Source of the DNA: Quercus robur
Taxonomy: Eukaryota; Streptophyta; Magnoliopsida; Fagales; Fagaceae
DNA length: 64,000 nucleotides
Assembly (NCBI RefSeq): GCF_932294415.1
Contig: NC_065541.1
Span: 54,166,290 to 54,230,289 of the forward strand
Direction: 5' to 3'
This document shows positions 44,863-54,420 of the stretch, piece after piece; the stretch's first letter is position 1, and every line of letters begins with the position of its first letter. The notes beneath the pieces were generated by a model. It had not been told where the DNA came from and made no database searches. It worked only from the letters and a program-made list of their open reading frames with translations. The position numbers and the translations under genes are program-made.

Positions 44863-45078
44863 TAACCGAGTGGGGTTGGCCAAGTGATAGGGCACTCGGT
44901 CTCAAAGTGGTTGTCTTGAGTTTAACTAGGAGCTCCATAGTTCAAGTCCAAGCAACAGCACTTTGAAAAAATTCCATTGGCCAGCGATTTACCCCGCTAT
45001 TGCCCACCCGTTGTGAATAGTAATTAGTCTTTGGTTAAAATTTTTGAGGAAATATGATGGGAAACCAAAAAAAAAAAA
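44863..45078 (+). mobile_element. tRNA-derived SINE, family 3
   Basis: An A-box-like 'gttggccaagtgataggg' (about 44875-44892), a B box 'agttcaagtcc' (44939-44949) and an A13 tail. Target duplication AAAATCACT is visible before (to 44862) and after the tail (to 45084). Confidence 0.8.
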
Positions 45079-45084
45079 ATCACT

Positions 45085-45944
45085 CATAATCTACCTTTTT
45101 CGTACACCGGACCCCTTTTTCTAAAAGCCATTTGAGACACTCTCTGATGGTGGCCATATGGCCATGGTATTGTCAAAAATAAAAATAATTTAATCTAGGA
45201 AAATTGGTTTTGACTAAAATTCTTTGTAAAGATCAAAAGAATTCTAAGATGTTCAAGTTTGAAGAGAGAATTATCAAGACATACTCATTTGATTTACTTA
45301 TTTAGGTTGTGTTTGTTTTATTAAAAAAGCTTTAAGAAAAACATTTTATACATTTACGGGTGTTTGGTTGAACAGAAAATCTAGTTAACCTGAAAACATT
45401 TTCTCTCTTGATTATAAAATAAACCTGATTTTGGTATGAAATGTATTACATTTTTATTTTATAGCATTTCATTTTCAGCCAAAGCTCTCACACTCACACT
45501 CACACTTATGCTATACACACCCAAAGCAACCAGTAACCACCTCCACCCCGTCGGCCAAACATCGCCCTCCACGCACCATCACGCTCATCCTCCACACCTC
45601 TGCACAGTCCCCCTCATCCACACCGCCGGTCAGGTATGCTCTCTCTCAATGAGTGAAATAACATCTTCAGTGTGCAAACCATTGGGCAACACATCTTGTT
45701 GGTAATTTCCAATTAACTGACCATCAAAATTTATTCTTCCTAAAAGTATGCTCAGGATCACCTTATAATTTGTAGGGCATTCACCAACAACATATTAAAT
45801 TCATAATTAACCAACAAAAAATTTCTTAAATATGGGCAAATTGTTGTAAGATCCCATGAAAACAATGATCTTTACAATAAGAAATCCATTTTAATCTACA
45901 CAAAGTATAGTCAGCTCAATAAACAGAGAAGTTATTCTATGTTT
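45085..45944. other. Intergenic DNA left of the inverted repeat
   Basis: No gene recognised. A pyrimidine-rich, GC-richer patch with 'cactcacactcacactt' lies at 45485-45640. The AT-rich flank at 45300-45420 resembles common hAT/MITE tips but has no readable pair. Confidence 0.4.
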
Positions 45945-46054
45945 CCGTCACATGTTTCTTCTCCCTCACATGAGAGTGGACCCCACAAGCAAAGAAAAGG
46001 TTTTCTAGGAAGAAGAAATGGAGATTCCTCAAGAAAAGCAATTTAGATGAAAGA

Positions 46055-46470
46055 CTTCCAAAGTCTGCTTTGTATGCAGAAAACCAAGACATTTTGCAAA
46101 AAATTGCCCGAAGAGAGAAAAGGCAGCAAAGCTTCTTGAGCAAGCCCAGATTCATGCAGAAGACACTCCCTTTTATGATGTAGAATCACTCTATTCGTTA
46201 GATGACTAATATTCTCCTCAAGCCCTAGTAGTCATAGGATACTCTACAACAGAAGAAGACTCAGATTCTGAATCAGTGGCCTCAGATCCCGAAATTCAAG
46301 CCATCTATACTTCCCAGCCTGCTTTAGTCTCTTTGGCAAACCCCATTCCTATTGCCCAAGTTCACATTCTCCTTGACTCATATTCTAGACCTACCCCTGT
46401 TATTGCCCTTTTTGATACCGGAGCAGCAGCAACAATCATTCATCCAAAAATTTTACCTGAAGAATTCTAG
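46055..46470 (+). pseudogene. Zinc knuckle and aspartic protease, copy A
   Basis: A knuckle CFVCRKPRHFAKNC is followed by a Glu/Ala-rich linker and the protease site ALFDTGAAATIIHP, which is the normal DTGA pattern. A TAA near 46207 separates knuckle and protease, and a TAG ends the piece at 46468-46470. Confidence 0.75.
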
Positions 46471-46742
46471 GTACCTCATTACCAGATGTTCCGTGCAGCA
46501 AATGGAGAAACATTTCCAATCACAAAAAATAATAATAATAATAATAAATAAATAAATAAAACCCTATAGTCATCAGAATTTTCCCGACCCTCACCATAAA
46601 ACATCAGGTTCTTGGATCACCTCTCACTGGTAGAGACCTTCTTATAGGCTTTGATATCCTTCACCAAATACCTAGCCTTAGATGATCATCAAAAGGACTT
46701 TCACATAAACAACATCTCCTTACTTGGACCCAAGTTCCTCAC

Positions 46743-47528
46743 TTGTTCGTTGTTGATCCTTATGATTCCCTAAGACTTCAAATCATTAATGATTGTTGTG
46801 CAAATAATCATTCTGAGTTCTTACAGAAAAATCCAAATCCCTTGTGGATGAACCCAGACTTTTTCATACACCTTCCCTTTAAAAAGAATGAAGATGTCAA
46901 TCCTACAAAAGCCAGCCACAAAGAAATGAATCCAGAACATTTAGCTTTAGCCAAACAAGAGATCTCCACACTCCTCACTGAAGGACTCATTGAACCCATT
47001 TCTTCCCCGTGGGCTTGCGAATCCTTTTATGTTAACTAAGCATGCTGAGCAAATCTAAGGAAAACTTAAATTGGTAATCAACTACCAAGATCTCAATCAT
47101 TTTCTAGCAGATGATAAGTTTTCTTTGCCAAATAAAAGTGCTATTTTCCAGAATCTTTCAAATGCAAAAGTGTTCTCAAAGTTTGATCTTAAAGCAGGAT
47201 TTTGGCAGTTAGGAATTCATCTAGAAGATAGATACAAAATAGCATTTTGCATCCTAGATCATCATTACCAGTGGACGGTTATGCCCTTTGGACTAAAAAA
47301 TGCTCCATCTCAGTTCCAAAAAGCAATGGTGACCTTGTTTCAACCTCTCTTGGCAAATGCATTGATCTATGTAGATGATATTCTCCTCTTCTCAAAAGAT
47401 GCAGATTCTCATGAAAAATTGCTCACTGAATTTTACAATTTAGTGAAATCCCAAGGAATTATGCTCTTGGAGAAAAAAAATGGTCATTGGGAAAACATCA
47501 ATAGAGTTTTTGGGGATGACTATTATGG
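46743..47528 (+). pseudogene. Reverse transcriptase, copy A
   Basis: RT signatures LVINYQDLN, FSKFDLKAGFWQLGI, MPFGLKNAPSQFQ and the catalytic YVDD are all present. A stop (47037-47039) lies before the core. A shift in the A8 run near 47472 moves the end ('IEFLG') to the next frame, and foreign DNA interrupts the gene soon after. Confidence 0.8.
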
Positions 47529-48740
47529 GGGATGTTTTTGCGATAAGGGCCGAAAATGCAAAAACGGCCCAAATCTCCCCTTGGGTTCTTTAAAAAGGTT
47601 TATTTGTGGAGAATCAAGCCTAAAATTCCAAATGTATAATGAACAAAAAGCTAATGGTGTTTTGAGAAGAGAGAATCAAAATGCTAATAACAAAAGTGTA
47701 GAAAAAGTGTAAAAACATAACAGGTCTAAAACTTCGACTCATAGTCACTGCGAAGAGGAAAATGAGAGAGGTTGTGAGGAAGAGAGGGAAGGTTCTCCTG
47801 TACCCATATTTTCACCCATAAGGATCAAAATTGTGAGAATGTTTCCTAGTTTAGTGGGTTTTTGCTCTCAAATTTCAGCTCTATGGGGAAAACATGGTTC
47901 AACAAGTCTGAAAGTTCGACCCACAATCACCAAAAAAAGGAAATTGAGAAAGGTCATGAGGAAGAGAGGGAAGGTTCCCATGTACCCATATTTCCACCAC
48001 AAAGGTTCGAAATTGTGAGATTGTTGACTGGCTTAATGGGTTTTTGCTCTGAAGTTTTAAGTCTCTAGGTAGAACGTGGTTGGTCCATTTTGAATCTGAT
48101 TGGGGCCTTTTGTATTAAACTTTGGGTACTCTAAGTGACTAGTTTTTGGTCAATAGAAGAGGTTTTAAACCCCAAGGTCTCAATTAAAGAGGTTATGGTC
48201 AAATTTGCTTTAATTGGGTAAGAGAGTTGGCTTGCTTTTTACATGATTTTGGAAATAAAGTGGCTGACTCCATTAGCTATTCTTTCCTTGTCATTGTAGG
48301 CTTTTGACAGCTACATTTGGCTACAATAGGCTAGCTAATTAGTTTAGGGTCAGTTGTGTTTTTTGGGTGGAAAAGAAAATATGGTAGCAAATTTAGGTTA
48401 GGGCAGAAACTTTGGGCCACAGTCACCCAGAGCATAAAAGCTCTTTTGAGGTGGAAATTTTGGGTACAAGACCTCTTCCATGAGCCTGAGGTACTACCAG
48501 CGTCCCTTGCCCACTTGGTAGTACGCATGGGCTGGGCTCATGCAAAAGGTCCAAAATGAACCAACCCATATCCTCTGAACCACACTTTCTCAATTTTCCC
48601 ATAAGTTGCATGGGCTTGGGTCATGCTTAAAAGAATAAAATATAATATAATACATGAATTGAGCCCACAAGGAAGTCGGGCTTGTTTGAATCGGGCTTGT
48701 ATGAAATGTGTCGTGAAAATGGGTATCAATAACTATTTCA
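47528..48740. mobile_element. Unidentified insertion in the RT of copy A
   Basis: Between the RT 'IEFLG' block and its continuation at about 48745 lie 1.2 kb without viral similarity. The left part contains two copies of a ~160-base unit (47751-47905 and 47915-48075; 'gaggaagagagggaaggttc', 'gggtttttgctct'). The right part (48080-48740) is unique. The ends TGTTTTTGCG...CTATTTCA could be LTR-like, but a target duplication is not evident. Copy B cannot serve as an empty site because the RT is deleted there. Confidence 0.5.
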
Positions 48741-48744
48741 GATT

Positions 48745-49380
48745 TAAGTATACTCTATAGCCACATATTGCTACATCTCCTAAAGAGTTTCCAGACAAGC
48801 TTTCTACTGCCAAACAAATACAACAGTTTCTTAGAATTATTAATTATATGTCTGATTTCATACCAAAGATTTCCAAGTACAGAAACTGCCTAGCTCAACT
48901 CTTGAAGAAGAACCCCCCAGAATGGGATTCAAACCATACGGAAGCAGTTCAACAATTGAAAAAATTGGCAGAAAAGCTTTCTCCATTGCCAATTCTAGGA
49001 TTAGGCAAGCGTGTACTACAAATAGATGCCAGTGATGAATACTAGGCAGCAGCTCTTTTTGAAGAAACTGATGGAAAAAGGAATATTTATGGATATAAAA
49101 GTTGTGCATTTAAGACCTCAAAGCTCCATTACCATTCCACGTTTAAAGAAATACTTGTAGTAAAGAATGGAATTGAAAAGTTCCAATTTCATCTCCTTGG
49201 GCATAATTTTCTAGTGGAAGTGGACATGTCTTACTTTCCAAAAATACTTCAGTTCAAAAGAAAGATGCTCCCTCATCCTCAGCTACTCAGATGGTCAAAT
49301 TGGTTTTCATAGTGGTCTTTCCAAGTCAGGCATATCAAAGAAAAAGATTATTTGATTACTGACTATCTTTCTAGAAAATC
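48745..49380 (+). pseudogene. RNase H region, copy A
   Basis: RT thumb and RNase H: 'FLRIINYMSDFIPKISKY', 'LQIDASDEY', 'FKEILVVKNGIEKFQFHLLGH', 'VEVDMSYFP', 'LITDYLSRK'. The D-E-D-D set can be traced. TAG stops at about 49042 and 49306 interrupt it. Confidence 0.75.
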
Positions 49381-50250
49381 CCCAACCATCAATACCACAG
49401 TCATTTCTTCACCTTTGGGTGTATACCCTATCACAGATCTATCCTCATCCTCACATTCATATTCCATAACTAATATGATAGAAAGCCTTCCCTCAGATAT
49501 AAAAGACCACATAAAAACCTTAACCCTTGAAGCCATATTTAAAAGAATCATCAAAATCCTCCATGATTACCTTAAACTACATTACAACCATTTTCTAGCC
49601 ATCTATCCCGACCCTGACAAGCCATGGAAAACACCTTTTGCCTTTTGGATATCCAATTGGACTGTTTTCCATTACCTTTACATGTGGTATCTGCTTAATG
49701 AGTATTACTTGTGCATCCATTTTGAACCAAGATTTTACAAGCTCCTTTTCCCAAACAATAATAGATATTTTGAAAAATTATGGTTTGAAATCCTCAAAAA
49801 CAATGCTTATAATGGAGATTGGAAATGATATACCACCGAAGCTCATCCAAGATTTGGACACAGAATTACTGCAGGATCCATGATTGTCAAGTTTAATTCA
49901 AAAAATGATGTTCAAGCAGAAGGAATTTTCCACCCACCAGAAGTCCATTGGCTCACTAATCCAAATAATTCTCTCCATGAGCATGTGGACCCCTCTTGGT
50001 CATGTTACCAGAAAGCACTCAAATGGATAGAAACTCTTAACACAAGAATTCAAAACCCGAATGACTAAGGTCCAAGTACTCCAAAAGTCTATCACCAGCA
50101 ATTGCCACATGTTGATGCTTGGGAACTACCAAATCCTTTGTTGGCTGCCCATCATTTCATAAACAATGATCCTTATTATGACAATCATTACCCAGATCTG
50201 GATATTGATGATGATTGGTTCCAAGTAAGAGATGAATGGGACTAATTGTG
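49352..50250 (+). pseudogene. Downstream aromatic-rich domain, copy A
   Basis: The frame runs on from RNase H for about 300 codons. It is rich in Trp/Tyr/Phe/His ('PFAFWISNWTVFHYLYMWYL', 'VHWLTNPNN', 'HVDAWELPNP') and ends in an acidic tail. The copy B counterpart (52198-51221) is open throughout; copy A has stops near 49826 and 50066. Not assigned to a known fold. Confidence 0.6.
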
Positions 50251-50503
50251 TTCAACACTTAAAAAATAAAAATAAAAATAAAATGACGAAGATTTCATCT
50301 TTATCTATTGGAAGCATTCACTCCTCCGAATGGTAGCAACTTTTATCATTGCCACTAGCTTTTATCAAGTTCAGCTTCTATCATTTCCAACAACTCCTAC
50401 CAAAAGACATTATGGTGCTTTGTCAAGCCCATGCATTCTACTGTGTTGTCGGCAAAATAATTGTTTGTAAAATATGTTGAATTGTAGTTTAAGCTCCGGG
50501 TGC

Positions 50504-50512
50504 TATAAATAG
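50504..50512 (+). promoter_or_regulatory. TATA box, copy A promoter
   Basis: TATAAATAG in the non-coding zone behind the last frame, as in pararetroviral pregenomic promoters. It drives toward the centre of the inverted repeat. A leader of about 240 bases follows. Confidence 0.6.
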
Positions 50513-51046
50513 AAGATTAGTGTATGAAGGAGGGATATAGAGCCTCAGAGTTTCAAAACTCCTCCCTTCCTTCCTCCTTATGTAAAATTCCCATGTCATA
50601 TGTAACAACTCTTTTCAATCTAATAATATCAGTAAGTTTGTTGTATATAGTATTCTTTTCTATTCCACATCTTCTAGTAATATTGTATGTATTGTTAGCT
50701 GTTTACATTCTCAACCAACTTCCATAATAATCTTCTTACACCCCCTTTGAATCAAATATAGAGAGGTCATACAGAAAGACACAAAATATAGAGGAAGACA
50801 TAGAGATTCAAAGGGAGTGTAAGAAGATTATTATGGAAATTGGTTGAGAATGTAAACAGCTAACAATACATACAATATTACTAGAAGATGTGGAATAGAA
50901 AAGGATACTATATACAACAAACTTACTGATATTATTAGATTGAAAAGAGTTGTTACATATGACATGGGAATTTTACATAAGGAGGAAGGAAGGGAGGAGT
51001 TTTGAAACTCTGAGGCTCTATATCCCTCCTTCATACACTAATCTTC

Positions 51047-51055
51047 TATTTATAG
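51047..51055 (-). promoter_or_regulatory. TATA box, copy B promoter
   Basis: TATAAATAG on the minus strand, the mirror image of the copy A box at 50504-50512. The two promoters face each other about 535 bases apart. Confidence 0.6.
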
Positions 51056-51220
51056 CACCCGAACTCAAACTACAATTCAACATATTTTACGAGCAATTAT
51101 ATTGCCGACAACACAGTAGAATGCATGGGTTTGACAAAACACCATAATATCTTTTGGTAGGAGTTGTTGGAAATGATAGAAGCTGAACTTGATAAAAGCT
51201 AGTGGCAATGATAAAAGTTG

Positions 51221-52198
51221 CTACCATTCGGAGGAGTGAATGCTTCCAATAGATAAAGATGAAATCTTCATCCTTTTTTTTTTTTTTTTAAGTGTTGAAC
51301 ACAAATAGTCCCATCCATCTCTTCCTTGGAACCAATCATCATTAATATCTAGATCTGGGTAATGATTGTCATAATAAGGATCATTGTTTATGAAATGATG
51401 GGCAGCCAACAAAGGATTTGGTAGTTCCCAAGCATCAACATGTGGCAATTGCTGGTGATAGACTTCTGGAGTACTTGGACTTGAGTCATTCGGGTTTTGA
51501 ATTCCTGTGTTAAGAGTTTCTGTCCACTTGAGTGCTTTCTGGAAACATGACCAAGGGGGGTCCACATGCTCATGGGGAGAATTATTTGGATTAGTGAGCC
51601 AATGGACTTCTAGCGGGTGGAAAATTTCTTCTGCTTGAACATCATTTTTTGAATTAAACTTGACAATCATGGATCCTGCAGTAATTCTGTGTCCAAATCT
51701 TGGATAAGCTTCAGTGGTATATCGTTTCCAATCTCCATTATGAGCTTCATTTTTGAGGATTTCAAACCATAATTTTTCAAAATATCTATTATTGTTTGGG
51801 AAAAGGAGCTTGTAAAATCCTGGTTCAAAATGGATGCACAAGTAATACTCATTAAGCAGATACCACATGTAAAGGTAATGGAAAACAGTCCAATTGGATA
51901 TCCAAAAGGAAAAAGGTGTTTTCCATGGCTTGTTAGGGGCAAGATAGATGGCTAGAGAATGGTTGTAATGTTGTTTAAGGTAATCATGGAGGATTCTGAT
52001 GATTCTTTTAGATCTGGCTTCAAGGGTTAAGGTTTTTTTATGGTCTTTTATATCTGAGGGAAGGCTTTCTATCATATCAGTTATGGAATATGAATCTGAG
52101 GATGAGGATGGATCGGTGATAGGGTATACACATAAAGGTGAAGAAATGACTGTGGTATTGTTGGTTGGGGATTTTCTAGAAAGATAGTCACTAATCAA
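51221..52198 (-). CDS. Pararetroviral downstream domain, copy B (325 aa, open)
   Basis: Open from a Met within the RNase H tail ('MISDYLSRKSP') to a stop at 51221-51223. It has the same aromatic-rich blocks as copy A without stops, including 'PFSFWISNWTVFHYLYMWYL', 'HRITAGSMIVKFNSKN' and an acidic Asp-rich region near residues 280-300, then a Lys run from an A/T-rich tract (51272-51290). Function unknown; the position matches the unassigned frame behind RNase H in lineage 1. Confidence 0.55.
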   Translation of the reverse strand: MISDYLSRKSPTNNTTVISSPLCVYPITDPSSSSDSYSITDMIESLPSDIKDHKKTLTLEARSKRIIRILHDYLKQHYNHSLAIYLAPNKPWKTPFSFWISNWTVFHYLYMWYLLNEYYLCIHFEPGFYKLLFPNNNRYFEKLWFEILKNEAHNGDWKRYTTEAYPRFGHRITAGSMIVKFNSKNDVQAEEIFHPLEVHWLTNPNNSPHEHVDPPWSCFQKALKWTETLNTGIQNPNDSSPSTPEVYHQQLPHVDAWELPNPLLAAHHFINNDPYYDNHYPDLDINDDWFQGRDGWDYLCSTLKKKKKRMKISSLSIGSIHSSEW

Positions 52199-52639
52199 AT
52201 TATCTTTTCCTTTGATATGCCTGACTTGGAAAGACCATTGTGAAAACTAATTTGACCATCTGAGCAGCTGAGGATGAGGGAGCATCTTTCTTTTGAACTA
52301 AAGCATTTTTGGAAAGGATGACATGTCCATTTCAACTAGAAAATTATGCCCAAGGAGATGAAATTGGAACTTTTCAATTCCATTCTTTTTAAAGGGAAGG
52401 TGTATGAAAAAGTCTGGGTTCATCCACAAGGGATTTGGATTTTTCTGTAAGAACTCAGAATGACTATTTGTACAACAATCATTAATGATCAGGAGTCTTA
52501 GAGAATCATAAGGATCAACAACGAACAAGTGAGGAACTTAGGTCCAAGTAAGGAGATGCTGTTTATGTGAAAGTCCTTTTGATGACCATCTAAGGCTAGG
52601 TATTTGGTGAAGGATATCAAAGCCTATAAGAAGGTCTCT

Positions 52640-53055
52640 ACCAATGAGAGGTGATCCAAGAACCTGATGTTTTATGGTGAGGGTTGGGAAAATTCTGATG
52701 AGTATAGGGTTTTTTTTTTTTTTTTTGTGATTGGGAATGTTTCTCCATTTGTTGCATGGAACATCTAGTAATGAGGTAACCAGAATTCTTCAGGTAAAAT
52801 TTTGGGATGAATGATTGTTGCTGCTGCTCTGGTATCAAAAAGGGCAATGACAAGGGTCGGTCTAGAATATGAGTCAAGGAGAATGTGAACTTGGGTAATA
52901 GGAATGGAGTTTGCCAAAGAGACTAAAGTAGGCTGGGAAGTATAGATGGCTTGAATTTCTGGATCTAAGGCCACTAATTCAGAATCTGAGACTTCTTCTG
53001 TTGTAAAGTATCCCATGACTACTAGGGCTTGAGGAGAATATTCGTCATCTAACAA
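52640..53055 (-). pseudogene. Aspartic protease, copy B (DTRA)
   Basis: Same region as in copy A ('EIQAIYTSQPTLVSLANSIP', 'ALFDTRAAATIIHP'). The essential Gly after DT is Arg, which should inactivate the protease. A frame change follows after 'PEEF'. Confidence 0.7.
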
Positions 53056-53382
53056 ATAGAGTGATTCTACATCAGAAAAGGGAGTGTCTTCTACATGAAT
53101 TTGGGCTTGCTCAAGAAGCTTTGCCGCCTTTTCTCTCTTTGGGAAATTTTTTGCAAAATGTCCCGGTTTTCTGGATCTAAGGCCACTAATTCAGAATCTG
53201 AGACTTCTTCTGTTGTAAAGTATCCCATGACTACTAGGGCTTGAGGAGAATATTCGTCATCTAACAAATAGAGTGATTCTACATCAGAAAAGGGAGTGTC
53301 TTCTACATGAATTTGGGCTTACTCAAGAAGCTTTGCCGCCTTTTCTCTCTTTGGGAAATTTTTTGCAAAATGTCCCGGTTTT
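52959..53382. repeat. 212-bp tandem duplication in copy B
   Basis: 52959-53170 and 53171-53382 are near-identical direct copies, from 'ctggatctaaggccac' to 'aatgtcccggtttt'. The length is not a multiple of three, so it shifts the frame. The joint has TTCTG at both sides, so a microhomology event is likely. Confidence 0.9.
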
Positions 53383-53479
53383 CTGCATACAAAGCAAACT
53401 TTGGAAGTCTTTCCTCTAAATTGATTTTTCTTGAGGAATCTCCATTTCTTCTTCCTGAAAAACCTTTTCTTTGGTTCTA

Positions 53480-54416
53480 CCTAGTATCTCTTCTTTAAAG
53501 AATACTTCCTGAAGTGGTTTCTCTTTTTTATTGAACAATCATAGCTTTTTTCATGACATTTTATCTGTAAATCTTTCCTGTTGCAGATGTATTTGTGTTT
53601 TTTGTGAATCTTCTCCATTTCTGAAAGGAACTTTCTTTGGTTGCAAAGCTTTTCCAGGGCAATAAGCATATGCTGATAAATTTCTCCTAATGAGGCTTGA
53701 TTCAAAGTTATTCTTTAGATATTCATTATTCGAAGGGTTTCATCTACCAATGATTCTGGAAGAGAATTGAGAAAAGTCTGCTTGATATTCACATCATCCG
53801 TGCCATTGATGGTAAAAAATCGCCTTGACATCCGATCAAAGTGTCTTTCTAAATCTCTCCTTTCAAATGAATAGCATTTCATGGCAAGAAATTCTTCTCG
53901 TGCAACTTTTGTGTAGTGTGTTGGTGCCTCAAGGAATTCATTATGAATAATTGTAAAGAAATCTTCCAATGTTTGAGAATGGGCTGCAAGCCTTTGTTGA
54001 AATTCTCCTAAGGAAATCCACCATTCTCTTAGTCTTCCTGTAAGCCTTGCAACAAATTTAGCAATTACTTAGGCAACTATGGAATTTGGAGCATGGAGTT
54101 CAATAGTACACCGTGAGTACATGTCAAAAAACTTTTCATGCCACTTGGAAGGAGGAGCATCATCAATGGTGAATAAATGCTTCAAATCTGTTATTGATGA
54201 ATAGGTGAGACAAGTCTGGTTGTCAGGAACAAAAGGTGGAGGTGGAAAAATAGGTGGTGGAGGTGGAGGATGAAGAACATCATCTTCTTCTACTGTTGGT
54301 TGGTCATCTTGTTGATACATAAATATTCCTTCAAGACCAAGATCAGAAAGATCCAAATCCCTTGTGGATGAAATGCTGTGGGGTCCACTCTCATGTGAGG
54401 GAGAAGAAACATGCAA
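53480..54416 (-). pseudogene. Coat/gag-type region, copy B
   Basis: Three open pieces separated by single stops: 54416-54069 (acidic, Pro-rich, 'LKHLFTIDDAPPSKWHEKFF'), 53969-53715 ('FLEAPTHYTKVAREEFLAM') and 53705-53481 (basic, Cys/His/Lys-rich), then the CCHC knuckle (53390-53350). The order resembles a caulimovirid coat protein ahead of protease-RT. It is missing from copy A. Confidence 0.65.
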
Positions 54417-54420
54417 CGAA

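Larger units (their letters stand above)
45945..50753 (+). mobile_element. Endogenous pararetrovirus-like copy A (lineage 2)
   Basis: Order on the plus strand: a short 5' piece, a CCHC zinc knuckle (about 46060-46105), aspartic protease (46276-46470), RT (46900-47520), a non-viral insertion (about 47528-48740), RNase H (48780-49380), an extra domain in the same frame (49380-50250), and a leader/promoter zone with TATAAATAG. In-frame stops lie near 46207, 46468, 49042 and 49306. The coat region present in copy B is missing here: the DNA jumps from 'gtggaccccaca' to 'aaagaaaaggtttt' near 46000. No integrase or LTR seen. It forms the left arm of a large inverted repeat with copy B. Confidence 0.75.
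49165..52375. repeat. Large inverted repeat, 51-bp spacer
   Basis: The left arm, up to 50753 (...ctttgaatc), and the right arm, from 50805 (gattcaaag...), are inverted copies over at least 1.5 kb with very few differences. The 67-residue open pieces at 50524-50727 and 51034-50831 differ at two positions. Beyond 52375 homology continues with the protease end of copy B, after its internal deletion. The spacer 50754-50804 holds 'aaatatagag' twice. Confidence 0.9.
50805..54420 (-). mobile_element. Endogenous pararetrovirus-like copy B (lineage 2)
   Basis: Mirror copy on the minus strand: coat region (54416-53480), zinc knuckle and protease (53450-52640), pre-RT piece (52528-52385), then a direct jump into RNase H (52375), the aromatic-rich domain (52198-51221) and the leader with TATA. 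The whole RT is missing. A 212-bp tandem duplication lies in the knuckle region. The protease site reads DTRA instead of DTGA. Confidence 0.75.

Noticed and set aside
44863..44960. A tRNA gene
   Set aside because: A- and B-box-like strings are present, but no cloverleaf or anticodon arm can be drawn, and an A tail with target duplications marks a SINE. The same holds for 1514-1680, 15448-15629 and 21497-21661.
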